Below are positions 30,248 to 39,138 of a stretch of DNA of 64,000 bases, piece after piece. Origin of the DNA: Microbacterium sp. UFMG61 (lineage in GTDB: Bacteria; Actinomycetota; Actinomycetes; Actinomycetales; Microbacteriaceae); NCBI RefSeq assembly GCF_015354505.1, contig NZ_JACAFP010000006.1:1-64000 (forward strand), read 5' to 3'. Below the pieces are notes generated by a model. The model saw only the letters and a list, made by a program, of their open reading frames with translations, was not told the DNA's origin and searched no databases. A program made the position numbers and the translations under genes. Position 1 is the stretch's first letter. The number at the start of each line of letters is the position of its first letter.

Positions 30248-30320
30248 GCCTCCGTAGCTCAGGGGAAAGAGCAGGAGCCTTCTAATCTCTTGGTCGCAGG
30301 TTCGAATCCTGCCGGGGGCA
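30248..30320 (+). tRNA. tRNA-Arg (anticodon TCT), no encoded CCA
   Basis: Acceptor GCCTCCG/CGGGGGC, D stem GCTC/GAGC, anticodon loop CTTCTAA with TCT, T arm GCAGG-TTCGAAT-CCTGC and discriminator A. The anticodon stem GGAGC/TCTCT is weak, with a C-T mismatch at its base next to the loop. It decodes AGA, a rare codon in this GC-rich genome. Confidence 0.9.
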
Positions 30321-30343
30321 CTGTGCTCGCATCGGCTTGGGGG

Positions 30344-30613
30344 TCAGCCGTTCCGAAGAGCTGCGACGGCATCGTCCGCTCGCCAGAAGTCGCCGACGAG
30401 GCGGAACCCGCCCGTCGCCAGATGCAGACGCTCGGCCCGGTATCGGATCCCGAGTGGATCGCTGACGATGCGGAGGTGTCCCAGTACCCTCCCGGACGCG
30501 TCCTGCACGCGCCACAGGTGTGCGGCGGCCCGCACCAGATGCTCGCGCGGCGAACTGATCGTCGGAGTCGCGTAAGGAACCTCGGGGTGGGATCTGATCA
30601 GGGTGTCGGACAT
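30344..30613 (-). CDS. Hypothetical 89-aa protein
   Basis: A small protein with a strong ribosome site (AGGAG, 6 nt before ATG 30613), which makes it a real gene. The middle, ALWRVQDASGRVLGHLRI-like, reads as two beta strands and continues with RAERLHLATGGFRLVGDFWRADDAVAAL at the end. This suggests a compact alpha/beta fold. No signal peptide or motif is visible. I do not recognise the family. It is divergent from the SSB gene (204 nt apart) and ends 23 nt past tRNA-Arg on the opposite strand. Confidence 0.7.
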   Translation of the reverse strand: MSDTLIRSHPEVPYATPTISSPREHLVRAAAHLWRVQDASGRVLGHLRIVSDPLGIRYRAERLHLATGGFRLVGDFWRADDAVAALRNG

Positions 30614-30817
30614 CGGTATCTCCTTTCCGATTCGAACATATGGCCGGCCACGGACATTCGACTCTCCGCCCGCATCAGGCGTTCCATCACTCGGACTGCA
30701 CGATTTCGAACTCGTCGATCCTCTGCACAATCGGTGGTGAGACGACATCCATGTCGACCTCGATGCGCGCACTCTGGATGCATCCGGATGATGTTCCGGC
30801 GTACAGAGGAGAGAATC

Positions 30818-31369
30818 ATGCAAGACACGGTCACGATCGTCGGCAACGTCGCCACGGATCCGACGCAGGGTCGCACAGCAAGCGGAGTTCCCGTGACGAA
30901 CTTCCGCCTCGCCAGCACGCATCGTCGGTTCGATGACGCCACCCAGACCTGGGTCGACGTCTCCACCAACTGGTACTCGGTCGCCGCATTCCGTCAGCTC
31001 GCGGAGAACACGAAGGCCTCGCTGCGGTCCGGCGACAGCGTCATCGTCACCGGTCGGATGAAGATCCGATCGTGGGAGAACAACGGCAAACAGGGCACGA
31101 GCGTCGACATCGATGCCGATGCGATCGGGCATGATCTCCGGTGGGGAACAGCCGCGTACCGGCGGAACCCGCGAAGCGCCAGCAATGACCAATCGCGCGG
31201 TCACACCGCGCCGGATCGCGACGACCGCGACGACCGCGACGAGGGCTCGGTAGCCGGCGACGCGGCGGGCAGCGGAGTCGAGGGCGAGGTCGACACATCG
31301 TGGGCCAGCACCGACCGTGATGCGCCGGACTTCGACGACGAGTTCGCCTCTGCGATCTCCTCGCGCTGA
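30818..31369 (+). CDS. Single-stranded DNA-binding protein, paralogue without acidic tip
   Basis: A 183-aa protein. Residues 1-110 form an OB fold with TVTIVGNVATDPTQG, TNWYSVAAFRQLAEN and SGDSVIVTGRMKIRSW, characteristic of bacterial SSB. The tail (115-183) is charged and disordered. It ends in DEFASAISSR and lacks the usual acidic tip (DDDIPF-like) that recruits partner proteins. This fits an SsbB-type accessory SSB rather than the main replicative one. The start has GAGGAGAG just upstream. The 204-nt gap before it probably holds its promoter, but I could not place one. Confidence 0.88.
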   Translation: MQDTVTIVGNVATDPTQGRTASGVPVTNFRLASTHRRFDDATQTWVDVSTNWYSVAAFRQLAENTKASLRSGDSVIVTGRMKIRSWENNGKQGTSVDIDADAIGHDLRWGTAAYRRNPRSASNDQSRGHTAPDRDDRDDRDEGSVAGDAAGSGVEGEVDTSWASTDRDAPDFDDEFASAISSR

Positions 31370-31427
31370 GTGCATCCGCCGGGCTCGGCAGGCTCGCGCA
31401 GATGCTCGGGCGGGGGAGACCGACCCG

Positions 31428-31433
31428 TAGACT
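31428..31433 (+). promoter_or_regulatory. -10 element of the lipoprotein gene, leaderless spacing
   Basis: TAGACT, 6 nt, then GTG 31440. Confidence 0.6.
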
Positions 31434-31439
31434 CGACCC

Positions 31440-31943
31440 GTGTTACGACGATCGGGCTCCTCCGTCTCTCGCTGCGTGCTCGCGGCTGTCGTCGCAGCGA
31501 CGCTCGCCGGTGGGCTCGCGGCATGCTCACCTTCGGAACCGGCCGAGCCGAGACAAGAGGCGGCGACCTCATCGGCGCCCCCTTCATCGGCACCCGAGCC
31601 GTCGGGTCCCACGTACGTCGCTGACGGGAGTGCGGCCGACAACCTGCCGCTTTTCACTGCGGTCACGGCGCAGGTGTGGTCGTCGGAGTCTCGAAACTCC
31701 GGACGCGCGTATGTGGACGCGCTCGTCGGCGCCGGCTTCGATCGTGCGGCGATGCAGGTCACTCAGGATGCGACGACGGTGGGCAACCCCGTCGAGAGTC
31801 TCCAGTTCTCCGTGCGGTGGGGAGAGACCGAATGCCTCGTCGGTCAGGTCGGCCCCTCGACGGGCGAACCGGTGACGGCTGTGATGCCTCAGCTCGCAGA
31901 GGGGCGATGCCTGGTCGGTACCACTCGCGCGATCGACTGGTGA
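31440..31943 (+). CDS. Putative lipoprotein (DUF6993-like)
   Basis: A 167-aa secreted protein. The signal peptide has RR-containing basic residues, a hydrophobic core (CVLAAVVAATLAGGL) and the lipobox LAAC near residue 29. A Ser/Pro-rich linker follows, then a folded part with VDALVGAGFDRAAMQVT, SLQFSVRWGETECLVGQ and a final GRCLVGTTRAIDW. The two cysteines could form a disulfide. From memory it resembles the DUF6993 family of Microbacteriaceae. Function is unknown. It starts with GTG on a leaderless-type promoter. Confidence 0.78.
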   Translation: MLRRSGSSVSRCVLAAVVAATLAGGLAACSPSEPAEPRQEAATSSAPPSSAPEPSGPTYVADGSAADNLPLFTAVTAQVWSSESRNSGRAYVDALVGAGFDRAAMQVTQDATTVGNPVESLQFSVRWGETECLVGQVGPSTGEPVTAVMPQLAEGRCLVGTTRAIDW

Positions 31944-32005
31944 GCTGAGTTCCCGTCACGGCATCTCCTTCCCGAGTGCACAGCAGAGGTGGGGTGAGAG
32001 GCCGG

Positions 32006-32011
32006 TAGGCT
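32006..32011 (+). promoter_or_regulatory. -10 element upstream of ettA
   Basis: TAGGCT about 40 nt before the start codon. Unlike many genes here, a leader with an AAGGAG ribosome site follows. Confidence 0.45.
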
Positions 32012-32051
32012 GGAGTGTCGATCTTCGACGCCAACAGAAGGAGCTTTTTCG

Positions 32052-33731
32052 GTGGCTGAGTACATCTACTCGATGGTCCGTGCGCGCAAGGCGGTGGGTG
32101 AGAAGCTCATCCTCGACGACGTGACGATGTCGTTCCTCCCCGGCGCGAAGATCGGCATGGTCGGCCCGAACGGTGCCGGTAAGTCGACGATCCTGAAGAT
32201 CATGGCGGGACTCGACACCCCCTCCAACGGCGAGGCCAAGCTGACTCCGGGCTTCACGGTCGGAATCCTCATGCAGGAGCCGGAGCTCGACGAGACGAAG
32301 ACGGTGCTCGAGAACGTCCAAGACGGCATCGCGATCAAGGCGAAGGTCGATCGGTTCAACGAGATCTCCATGCTGATGGCCGATCCCGACGCGGACTTCG
32401 ACGCGCTGCTCGCCGAGATGGGCACCCTGCAGGAGGAGATCGACGCTGCGGACGGCTGGGACCTCGACTCCCAGCTCGAGCAGGCGATGGACGCACTGCG
32501 GACCCCTCCGGGAGACGCTGCCATCGCGCCGCTCTCCGGTGGTGAGAAGCGCCGTGTGGCGCTGGCCAAGCTGCTTCTTCAGAAGCCCGACCTGCTGCTT
32601 CTCGATGAGCCCACGAACCACCTCGACGCCGAGAGCGTTCTCTGGCTCGAGCAGCATCTGCAGGCGTACAAGGGTGCGGTCATCGCGATCACCCACGACC
32701 GGTACTTCCTCGACCACGTCGCCGAGTGGATCGCCGAGGTCGATCGCGGCCGTCTGATCGGCTACGAGGGCAACTACTCGACGTACCTGGAGAAGAAGGG
32801 CGAACGCCTCGAGATCCAGGGCAAGAAGGACGCCAAGCTCGCCAAGCGCCTCAAAGAGGAGCTGGAGTGGGTGCGCTCGAGCGCGAAGGGTCGCCAGACG
32901 AAGTCGAAGGCACGTCTCGCTCGCTACGAGGAGATGGCGACGGAAGCCGAGCGGACGAGGAAGCTCGACTTCGAGGAGATCCAGATCCCCGCCGGCCCGC
33001 GTCTCGGCAGCGTCGTGATCGAGGCGAAGAAGCTCCAGAAGGGTTTCGACGGCCGCTCGCTCATCGACGGCCTGAGCTTCAGCCTGCCGCCGAACGGCAT
33101 CGTCGGTGTGATCGGCCCCAACGGTGTCGGAAAGACCACGCTGTTCAAGACCATCGTCGGTCTCGAACCGCTCGACGGCGGTGACCTCAAGATCGGTGAG
33201 ACAGTCAAGATCAGCTACGTCGACCAGTCACGCGCGAACATCGACCCCGACAAGACGCTGTGGGAGGTCGTCTCCGACGGGCTCGACTACATCACCGTCG
33301 GCAAGACCGAGATCCCGTCGCGCGCGTACGTCTCGAAGTTCGGCTTCAAGGGTCCGGATCAGCAGAAGAAGGCAGGCGTGCTCTCCGGTGGTGAGCGCAA
33401 CCGCCTGAACCTCGCGCTCACGCTCAAGGAGGGCGGCAACCTGCTCCTCCTCGACGAGCCGACCAACGACCTCGACGTCGAGACCCTCAGCTCGCTCGAG
33501 AATGCGCTCCTCGAGTTCCCCGGCTGCGCCGTGGTCATCACCCACGACCGGTGGTTCCTCGACCGCATCGCGACCCACATCCTCGCCTATGAGGGAACCG
33601 ACGAGAAGCCCGACCAGTGGTACTGGTTCGAGGGCAACTTCGAGGCCTATGAGGAGAACAAGATCCAGCGCCTGGGTGCGGATGCTGCCAAGCCGCACCG
33701 GTCGACCCACCGCAAGCTCACCCGCGACTGA
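32052..33731 (+). CDS. ettA: Energy-dependent translational throttle protein (ABC-F ATPase)
   Basis: A 559-aa protein with two ABC ATPase domains and no membrane segment. Walker A motifs are GPNGAGKST and GPNGVGKTT, signature motifs LSGGEKRR and LSGGERNR, and Walker B LLLLDEPTNHLD and LLLLDEPTNDLD. Between the domains lies the basic coiled-coil linker (ELEWVRSSAKGRQTKSKAR), and an arm-like insert sits in the first domain. EttA binds the ribosomal E site and gates translation by ATP level. GTG 32052 is preceded by AAGGAG. Confidence 0.96.
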   Translation: MAEYIYSMVRARKAVGEKLILDDVTMSFLPGAKIGMVGPNGAGKSTILKIMAGLDTPSNGEAKLTPGFTVGILMQEPELDETKTVLENVQDGIAIKAKVDRFNEISMLMADPDADFDALLAEMGTLQEEIDAADGWDLDSQLEQAMDALRTPPGDAAIAPLSGGEKRRVALAKLLLQKPDLLLLDEPTNHLDAESVLWLEQHLQAYKGAVIAITHDRYFLDHVAEWIAEVDRGRLIGYEGNYSTYLEKKGERLEIQGKKDAKLAKRLKEELEWVRSSAKGRQTKSKARLARYEEMATEAERTRKLDFEEIQIPAGPRLGSVVIEAKKLQKGFDGRSLIDGLSFSLPPNGIVGVIGPNGVGKTTLFKTIVGLEPLDGGDLKIGETVKISYVDQSRANIDPDKTLWEVVSDGLDYITVGKTEIPSRAYVSKFGFKGPDQQKKAGVLSGGERNRLNLALTLKEGGNLLLLDEPTNDLDVETLSSLENALLEFPGCAVVITHDRWFLDRIATHILAYEGTDEKPDQWYWFEGNFEAYEENKIQRLGADAAKPHRSTHRKLTRD

Positions 33732-33738
33732 TCCGGCG

Positions 33739-34227
33739 ATGTCCGACCTGACACCGGGGCCTCGTCTTCACATTCCGATTCACCTCCGCTGGGGCGATCT
33801 GGATGCGTTCAATCATGTCAACAACACCTCGATGCTGAAGCTGCTCGAGGAGGCGCGCGTTCGCGCGTTCTGGCGTGCGGGCCCCGGTGAGCAGGCTCCG
33901 TCCACGGCGGTGCTGGACTCCGGTATCGATGAGGGCATCCTCACGCTCATCGCGCGACAGGAGATCGAGTACCTCGCGCCGGTGCCGTATCAGCGGCGCC
34001 CGCTCGAGGTGCAGATGTGGTTCGGCAAGCTCGGTGGGTCGAGTGTCGAGGTCTGCTACGAGGTGCACAACGCTCCGGAGGCGGAGCCCCGCACGATCTA
34101 CGCACGCTCGACGGCGGTCATCGTCCTCGTCGATGCTGCGACAGGACGCCCTACCCGGCTTTCGCAGGAGATGCGGGATGCATGGGATCCCTATATCGGT
34201 CCTTCCATCGAGTACGCACACCGCTGA
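33739..34227 (+). CDS. Hotdog-fold acyl-CoA thioesterase (4HBT family)
   Basis: A 162-aa protein with the 4-hydroxybenzoyl-CoA thioesterase motif RWGDLDAFNHVNNTSML, where the Asp and His-Val-Asn are typical of the YbgC/FadM-like branch, and RQEIEYLAPVPYQRRP later. It hydrolyses acyl-CoA thioesters; the acyl chain is not known. It starts 7 nt after ettA. A TesB-type thioesterase is convergent downstream, giving two unrelated thioesterases side by side. Confidence 0.87.
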   Translation: MSDLTPGPRLHIPIHLRWGDLDAFNHVNNTSMLKLLEEARVRAFWRAGPGEQAPSTAVLDSGIDEGILTLIARQEIEYLAPVPYQRRPLEVQMWFGKLGGSSVEVCYEVHNAPEAEPRTIYARSTAVIVLVDAATGRPTRLSQEMRDAWDPYIGPSIEYAHR

Positions 34228-34274
34228 GTCTGCACGCGGCTGAGTCCACACACTGCCGAGCAGGGCGTTCGCGC

Positions 34275-35162
34275 TCAGCCCTTCGTCGGAACCCTCACCA
34301 TGATCTCCTGCGCGACGGAGGCGACGAGCTCGCCGGAGCGGGTGAAGATGCGTCCCTGAGCGAGTCCTCGTCCGCCTCGGGCATTGGGCGACTCCTGCAT
34401 GTACAGAAGCCATTCGTCGACGCGGGCGGGGCGATGCCACCACATCGCGTGATCCAGGCTCGCCACCTTCAAGCCGGGCAGTGACCAGTGGAGACCGTGC
34501 GCGCGGAGGATGGACTCCTGGATGGTCATGTCGCTCAGGTACGCCAGTGCAGCTCTGTGTATGCGCTGATCGTCGGGAAGGGGCGCGCGCATCCGCATCC
34601 ATACTCCCTGCTGGGGCACGCGGGCGTCGTCGTTCGGCAGGAAGAGGGGGCTGTCGACGTGGCGCACGTCGGCCGCGCGGTCACTGAGCATGCGTGCAGC
34701 GCCTGGCGGAAGCCCGTCTACTCTCTTCTCGTCGGGGAGGAGCGATTCGGGCGTCGGAACGCCCTCGGGCATCGTGATCGCATGCTCGACCCCCGGATCG
34801 TCATCCTGGAAGGAAGCGATCATGGAGAAGATCGGGACGCCGTTCTGGTAGGCCTGAGAGCGACGCGTCGAGAACGAACGACCGTCGTGAATCCGGTCGA
34901 CCGCGATCGTGAGGCCCTGGCCTGCATCACCGGGACGCAGGAAATACCCGTGCATCGAGTGCACCGCTCTGTCCTCGGGGAGGGTCCGCTCTGCCGCGAG
35001 CAGACTCTGAGCGAGCACTTGGCCGCCATAGATCCGTCCGGAGGGCATCGGATGCGAGGACCCGGTGAAGATGTCCTCTGTCGTCCGGGCCTGCGTCGAG
35101 TCGAGGTCCAGCACCTCGAGGAGCTGGTCGACGGTGCGGATCGCGTGTTCGTCGGCGGTCAT
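34275..35162 (-). CDS. tesB: Acyl-CoA thioesterase II (TesB family)
   Basis: A 295-aa protein made of two hotdog domains. FTGSSHPMPSGRIYGGQVLAQSL, HSMHGYFLRPGD and RSFSTRRSQAYQNG belong to the first; LDHAMWWHRP with the catalytic Asp and LAQGRIFTRSGELVASVAQE to the second. TesB releases free fatty acids from medium and long acyl-CoAs. GGAAGGAAG lies before ATG 35162. It is divergent from the unknown gene at 35214 with 51 nt between them. Confidence 0.93.
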   Translation of the reverse strand: MTADEHAIRTVDQLLEVLDLDSTQARTTEDIFTGSSHPMPSGRIYGGQVLAQSLLAAERTLPEDRAVHSMHGYFLRPGDAGQGLTIAVDRIHDGRSFSTRRSQAYQNGVPIFSMIASFQDDDPGVEHAITMPEGVPTPESLLPDEKRVDGLPPGAARMLSDRAADVRHVDSPLFLPNDDARVPQQGVWMRMRAPLPDDQRIHRAALAYLSDMTIQESILRAHGLHWSLPGLKVASLDHAMWWHRPARVDEWLLYMQESPNARGGRGLAQGRIFTRSGELVASVAQEIMVRVPTKG

Positions 35163-35200
35163 GACTTCCTTCCCCGCGACTGCGGTCGCTACAGCGTTGA

Positions 35201-35206
35201 TAGTTT
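35201..35206 (+). promoter_or_regulatory. Possible -10 element, near-leaderless spacing
   Basis: TAGTTT ends 7 nt before GTG 35214. Confidence 0.4.
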
Positions 35207-35213
35207 AGAGGGT

Positions 35214-35882
35214 GTGTCCCACAAGCTCCTCCTCGCAGACTCCGAGACCTCCAAAGATGTCCTGACCTTCGTCGGACGTTCGTCGAGAATCTCGGACGAG
35301 GGGGTCCGCCTGCAGGCCTCGAACGGTGTGCTGGCATTGACCGCGGCAGCTCTCGCACCGCACGGGCTCTTCGATCAGACTCCGACGGTGCTGGCGATGC
35401 GCATCGTCCACGCCGATCCGGAGCTGGAATGCGACGTCGTAGTCTCCTCGCTCGCGGTGACGGACGACGATGATCGTGCGCTGACCCTCCCGGATACCGG
35501 ACTTTCCCCGGCATGGGCGGGTGTGGCCCCACCCCGAGGTCAGTGGGAGGCGACCGGGAGCGTGGCGGCATCCGTCATCGCTCAGCGTGCGCAGTGGGGC
35601 ATCAGCGCCGTCGCGCGCGGGGCGACTCCCGGTTCCGGTGAAGAGGCGGTGCGGGCACTGCGGGCCGCAGTCTGGGGCGAACCGGACGAGGATCTCGGGG
35701 GCCTCCCACGCGGTGTGGCCTTCGCCGCGGATGCCTTCGGATTCATCTCCGGGGAGGAGCAGGTCGCGGTCACCGTCTCCGGACGCTGGACTCGACTGGC
35801 TTTCCGCCGCGGTCACGTACTCGCCCGCGGCCCCGTCGCGACCGGGCTCACAGCGGTGCGCGGCACCGGAGTCTCCGACTAG
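35214..35882 (+). CDS. Hypothetical protein, 222 aa
   Basis: A protein rich in Ala, Val and Asp, with no signal peptide or clear membrane helix. It opens SHKLLLADSETSKDVLTFVGRS and has a segment WGISAVARGATPGSGEEAVRALRAAVWG. Strand-helix alternation suggests a globular alpha/beta protein. I do not recognise a family. GTG 35214 is chosen because the upstream reading is antisense to tesB and because TAGTTT lies 7 nt before it. It ends 8 nt before the convergent flavoprotein gene. Confidence 0.65.
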   Translation: MSHKLLLADSETSKDVLTFVGRSSRISDEGVRLQASNGVLALTAAALAPHGLFDQTPTVLAMRIVHADPELECDVVVSSLAVTDDDDRALTLPDTGLSPAWAGVAPPRGQWEATGSVAASVIAQRAQWGISAVARGATPGSGEEAVRALRAAVWGEPDEDLGGLPRGVAFAADAFGFISGEEQVAVTVSGRWTRLAFRRGHVLARGPVATGLTAVRGTGVSD

Positions 35883-35890
35883 CGAGACCG

Positions 35891-37549
35891 TCAGCGCGAG
35901 GCCGCTCGGCCCGCCTGACGGCCGGAGAACAGGCATCCACCGAGGAATGTTCCCTCGAGCGCGCGATACCCGTGCACTCCGCCACCGCCGAATCCGCTCG
36001 CCTCACCGGCGGCGTACAGGCCGGGGATGGGCTCACCGTCTGCACCCAGCGCGCGCCCGTCGAGATCGGTGTTGATGCCACCGAGAGACTTCCGGGTCAG
36101 CACATGGAGCTTCACGGCGATGATCGGTCCGGCAGCGGGATCCTGAAGGCGATGCGGCGACGCGGTGCGGATCAGCTTGTCGCCGCGGTACCCACGCATG
36201 GAGCGGAGCATCCCGATCTGTGCGTCCTTCGTGAAGTCGTTCTCGATCTCCAGGTCACGCGCGACGATCTCTCGACGGACATGGTCGATGTCGAGGAGCT
36301 CGCCACCGGGGTGATGGCGCATCTGCTCGAGCAGCGTCTCGAGGTCGCGCTCGACGATGAAGTCGGCACCCTCGTCGAGGAAGGACTGCACGGGGCCGGT
36401 CGGACCCTTGGCCAGGCGGGACTTCAGCAGCAGACCGACGTCCTTCCCGGTGAGGTCGGGATTCTGTTCGCTGCCCGACAGCGCGAACTCCTTCTCGACG
36501 ATCTGACGAGAGGTGATGAACCACGAGTGATCGTGCCCTGTCGCGCGCAGGTGCGCGAGGGTGCCCAGTGTGTCGAACCCGGGGAACAGGGGCACGGGCA
36601 GCCGCGAACCTGTGGCATCGATCCAGAGCGACGACGGGCCGGGCAGGATCCGGATGCCGTGCGACGGCCACACGGGGTCCCAGTTCGAGATCCCCTCGAC
36701 GTAGTGCCACATGCGATCGCCGTTGATGAGTCGCGCTCCCGCAGCCTGGGCGACGGGCTGCATCGATCCGTCGACGTATGCGGGCACCCCCGTGAGCATG
36801 TGGTCGGGCGGCGTGCCGAGCCGCGCGGGCCAGGCCGCGCGGACGAGGTCATGGTTACCGCCGATCCCGCCCGAGCTCACCACGGTCGCTCCCGCGGCGA
36901 TCTCGAACTCGCCGATGATTTCTCGGGAGGTCTCGACACCGCGCGCGGCGGCGGTCGAGGCCAGGATCGTCCCTCGTGCGCCGGTCACGGCGCCGTCGGT
37001 CATGACCAGCTCCGTCACCCGGTGGCGGGGGAGTACCGTGAGGTGACCCTCGCGCTCGCCCTGCTCCACAGCAGCGATGAACGGCGCCACGACACCCGGA
37101 CCGGTTCCCCACGTGATGTGGAACCGCGGTACGGAATTGCCGGGACCCAGCGCCCCGTAGCCGCCGCGTTCGGCCCAGCCGACCACCGGAAAGAAGCTCA
37201 CACCGCGCTCACGCAGCCAGGCGCGCTTCTCGCCGGCGGCGAACTCGAGGTAGGCCTCGGCCCATCGACGCGGCCAATGGTCTTCGGGGCGATCGAACGC
37301 CGCGTTGCCGAACCAGTCCTGCGAGGCGAGCGCGTGCGAATCCCGGATTCCCATGCGTCGTTGCTCGGGGGAGTCGATGAAGAACAGGCCGCCGAACGAC
37401 CACCATGCCTGCCCGCCGAGGTTGGTGCGCGGCTCCTGATCCACCAGGACCACCCGCCGGCCGGCATCCAGCGCCTCGCTAGCGGCGACGAGACCCGCAA
37501 GACCCCATCCGATGACCAGGACGTCTGCAGACAGGGGCGTTGAGGTCAT
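35891..37549 (-). CDS. FAD-binding dehydrogenase (KstD/fumarate-reductase flavoprotein fold)
   Basis: A 552-aa flavoprotein. The N-terminal dinucleotide motif is [19 protein letters not shown], a GxGxxG variant with Trp. VVLVDQEP follows at the end of strand 2. The C-terminal FAD-binding motif is [20 protein letters not shown]. The large middle domain is of the fumarate reductase/ketosteroid dehydrogenase type; the substrate is unknown. ATG 37549 has GGAG 5 nt upstream and overlaps the stop of the truncated haemoglobin gene, so the two are coupled. Confidence 0.88.
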   Translation of the reverse strand: MTSTPLSADVLVIGWGLAGLVAASEALDAGRRVVLVDQEPRTNLGGQAWWSFGGLFFIDSPEQRRMGIRDSHALASQDWFGNAAFDRPEDHWPRRWAEAYLEFAAGEKRAWLRERGVSFFPVVGWAERGGYGALGPGNSVPRFHITWGTGPGVVAPFIAAVEQGEREGHLTVLPRHRVTELVMTDGAVTGARGTILASTAAARGVETSREIIGEFEIAAGATVVSSGGIGGNHDLVRAAWPARLGTPPDHMLTGVPAYVDGSMQPVAQAAGARLINGDRMWHYVEGISNWDPVWPSHGIRILPGPSSLWIDATGSRLPVPLFPGFDTLGTLAHLRATGHDHSWFITSRQIVEKEFALSGSEQNPDLTGKDVGLLLKSRLAKGPTGPVQSFLDEGADFIVERDLETLLEQMRHHPGGELLDIDHVRREIVARDLEIENDFTKDAQIGMLRSMRGYRGDKLIRTASPHRLQDPAAGPIIAVKLHVLTRKSLGGINTDLDGRALGADGEPIPGLYAAGEASGFGGGGVHGYRALEGTFLGGCLFSGRQAGRAASR

Positions 37550-37995
37550 GGCTTCTCCGTTGATTCCTGACTCGAGCGGGTCTCGAGCGTGGGGCGTCCC
37601 GCGGCGGTGGTGCCGATGCCGGACGGCTCGAATGTGTTCACCATGGCATAAGCCGCGCGCTCGAGATAGTCCCACAGCGTGGATTCGTGGAGCGGCGACA
37701 ACTGGGCCTCGTCCAGCGCCGTCCGCATGTGGCGCAGCCACCTGTCGCGAGCGTCAGGACCGACATGGAACGGCATGTGGCGCATGCGGAGTCGGGGATG
37801 TCCGCGCGTCTCGCCGTACGTCGTGGGACCGCCCCAGTACTGCTCCAGGAAAAGAAGGAGTCGTTCCTCTGCGGGGCCGAGATCCTCCTCGGGGTACATC
37901 GGCTTCAGCACAGGATCGAGTGCCACCTCCCGGTAGAACACCGACACGATCTTCGCGAACGTCTCTCGGCCGCCGACCTCGTCGTAGAACGTCAC
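37546..37995 (-). CDS. glbO: Truncated haemoglobin, group II (GlbO type)
   Basis: A 149-aa globin. [44 protein letters not shown] is the start of the trHbO pattern (shown in part only as landmark), with a Tyr in the B helix, [13 protein letters not shown] carrying the proximal His, and a Trp in FLEQYWGGP. These globins bind O2 or NO and are linked to redox or respiratory functions. The GTG start (37995) lies in the GTGA that ends the mscS gene, and its stop overlaps the flavoprotein start. Confidence 0.9.
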   Translation of the reverse strand: MTFYDEVGGRETFAKIVSVFYREVALDPVLKPMYPEEDLGPAEERLLLFLEQYWGGPTTYGETRGHPRLRMRHMPFHVGPDARDRWLRHMRTALDEAQLSPLHESTLWDYLERAAYAMVNTFEPSGIGTTAAGRPTLETRSSQESTEKP

Positions 37996-39059
37996 TTCTG
38001 CGGGCTCCCGTCGTCGTTCGTCTTCTTGCGTCGCCAGATGCCGCGATCCGGGATCACGGGCACGCCTGTCACGGCGTTGGGGCGGGTCTTGGGCGGGTTG
38101 GCGCCACGCACTCGACGAGCCCCGTCGAGTCCCGTCGGGATCACCGTGGTCATGCTGGGGAAGGCGATCTCGTTCTCGAGCATCGCTGCCCGCAGTCGCT
38201 TGCGGAGTTCCTGGGCGACGTCGTCCTTCGCGTTCGCCCGCGCCTTGATGACGAGCCGCACCACGAGCGCATCTCCATCGATCGATTCGAGGCCCCAGAG
38301 CTCGGGCTTCTCGATGATGCGTGTGCGCCACTTGGGATCCTTCGCGAGCCCCTGGGCGGTCTCGAGCATGATCGTCTCGACCCGATCGAGGTCGGAGTCG
38401 ACGGGCACGCCGAGATCGATGATCGCACGCGCCCACCCCTGCGACATGTTGCCGATGCGGAGGACTTCGCCGTTCCGGACGTACCAGAGGGTCCCGTTGA
38501 CATCGCGGACCTGCGTGATACGCACGCTCACGTACTCGACCACGCCGCTTGCCAAGCCGAGATCGACGACGTCGCCGATGCCGATCTGGTCTTCCGCCAC
38601 GATGAACATGCCGTTCAAGACGTCCTTGACGATGTTCTGAGCGCCGAAACCGAGGCCGGCGCCCACCGCGGCGGTCAGAAGAGTGAGGGAGCCGAGCAGG
38701 CTGCTGTCGAGCGCGTTCACGATCAACACCACGGCGATCACGACGAGCATGACGTTGACGATGTTCTGGAGGATCGTGCCGAGGGTTCGGGTTCGCTGCA
38801 CGAGGCGCATATCGGCCAGGGGAGATCGCTCCAAGGCCTGGGTGTCGTCGACGTCGGCCTTGTTCTTCGCGCTGTCGACGATGCGATGGACGACTCGACG
38901 GATGACGACACGCAGCACCAGTGCGATGACCACGCAGATCACGATGATCACCGCGACGTGCAGAGCTTTCATTCCGACGGCGCCGAGCACGGTCAAGGCA
39001 TCGGCCCACCACTTCGGCAGCTCTGTGGCGGGCGCATCGGACGTTTGCAACGGCAGCAT
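37992..39059 (-). CDS. Mechanosensitive ion channel, MscS family
   Basis: A 355-aa membrane protein with an N-terminal helix ([20 protein letters not shown]), a second segment ([19 protein letters not shown]) and the pore-lining helix [20 protein letters not shown], then the MscS beta domain ([24 protein letters not shown]). It releases solutes on osmotic downshift. I placed the start at ATG 39059, with GGAGG 8 nt upstream. An ATG at 39083 would put its start inside a 17-bp terminator hairpin. It heads the mscS-glbO-flavoprotein operon. Confidence 0.9.
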   Translation of the reverse strand: MLPLQTSDAPATELPKWWADALTVLGAVGMKALHVAVIIVICVVIALVLRVVIRRVVHRIVDSAKNKADVDDTQALERSPLADMRLVQRTRTLGTILQNIVNVMLVVIAVVLIVNALDSSLLGSLTLLTAAVGAGLGFGAQNIVKDVLNGMFIVAEDQIGIGDVVDLGLASGVVEYVSVRITQVRDVNGTLWYVRNGEVLRIGNMSQGWARAIIDLGVPVDSDLDRVETIMLETAQGLAKDPKWRTRIIEKPELWGLESIDGDALVVRLVIKARANAKDDVAQELRKRLRAAMLENEIAFPSMTTVIPTGLDGARRVRGANPPKTRPNAVTGVPVIPDRGIWRRKKTNDDGSPQK

Positions 39060-39081
39060 GATCATCCCCTCCAGAGTAGCC

Positions 39082-39125
39082 ATCAGGCCTCTGCGCGGGC
39101 TGGACGCACCGCGCAGAGGCCTGAT
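39082..39125 (-). terminator. Terminator hairpin after pepN
   Basis: Perfect 17-bp arms (39082-39098 and 39109-39125), GC-rich, with a 10-nt loop. On the minus strand it begins 14 nt after the pepN stop and ends before the mscS ribosome site. Confidence 0.75.
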
Positions 39126-39138
39126 CGGGAAGAGACGC

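Noticed and set aside
30634..30720. TCGAAC half sites as a possible SOS (LexA) box before the SSB gene
   Set aside because: The second halves do not match GTTCGA (about half of bases), and no full box is present there or before dinB.
31201..31250. Tandem GACGACCGC units resembling a short repeat
   Set aside because: They encode the Asp/Arg-rich disordered tail of the SSB paralogue in frame and are not a CRISPR or other array.
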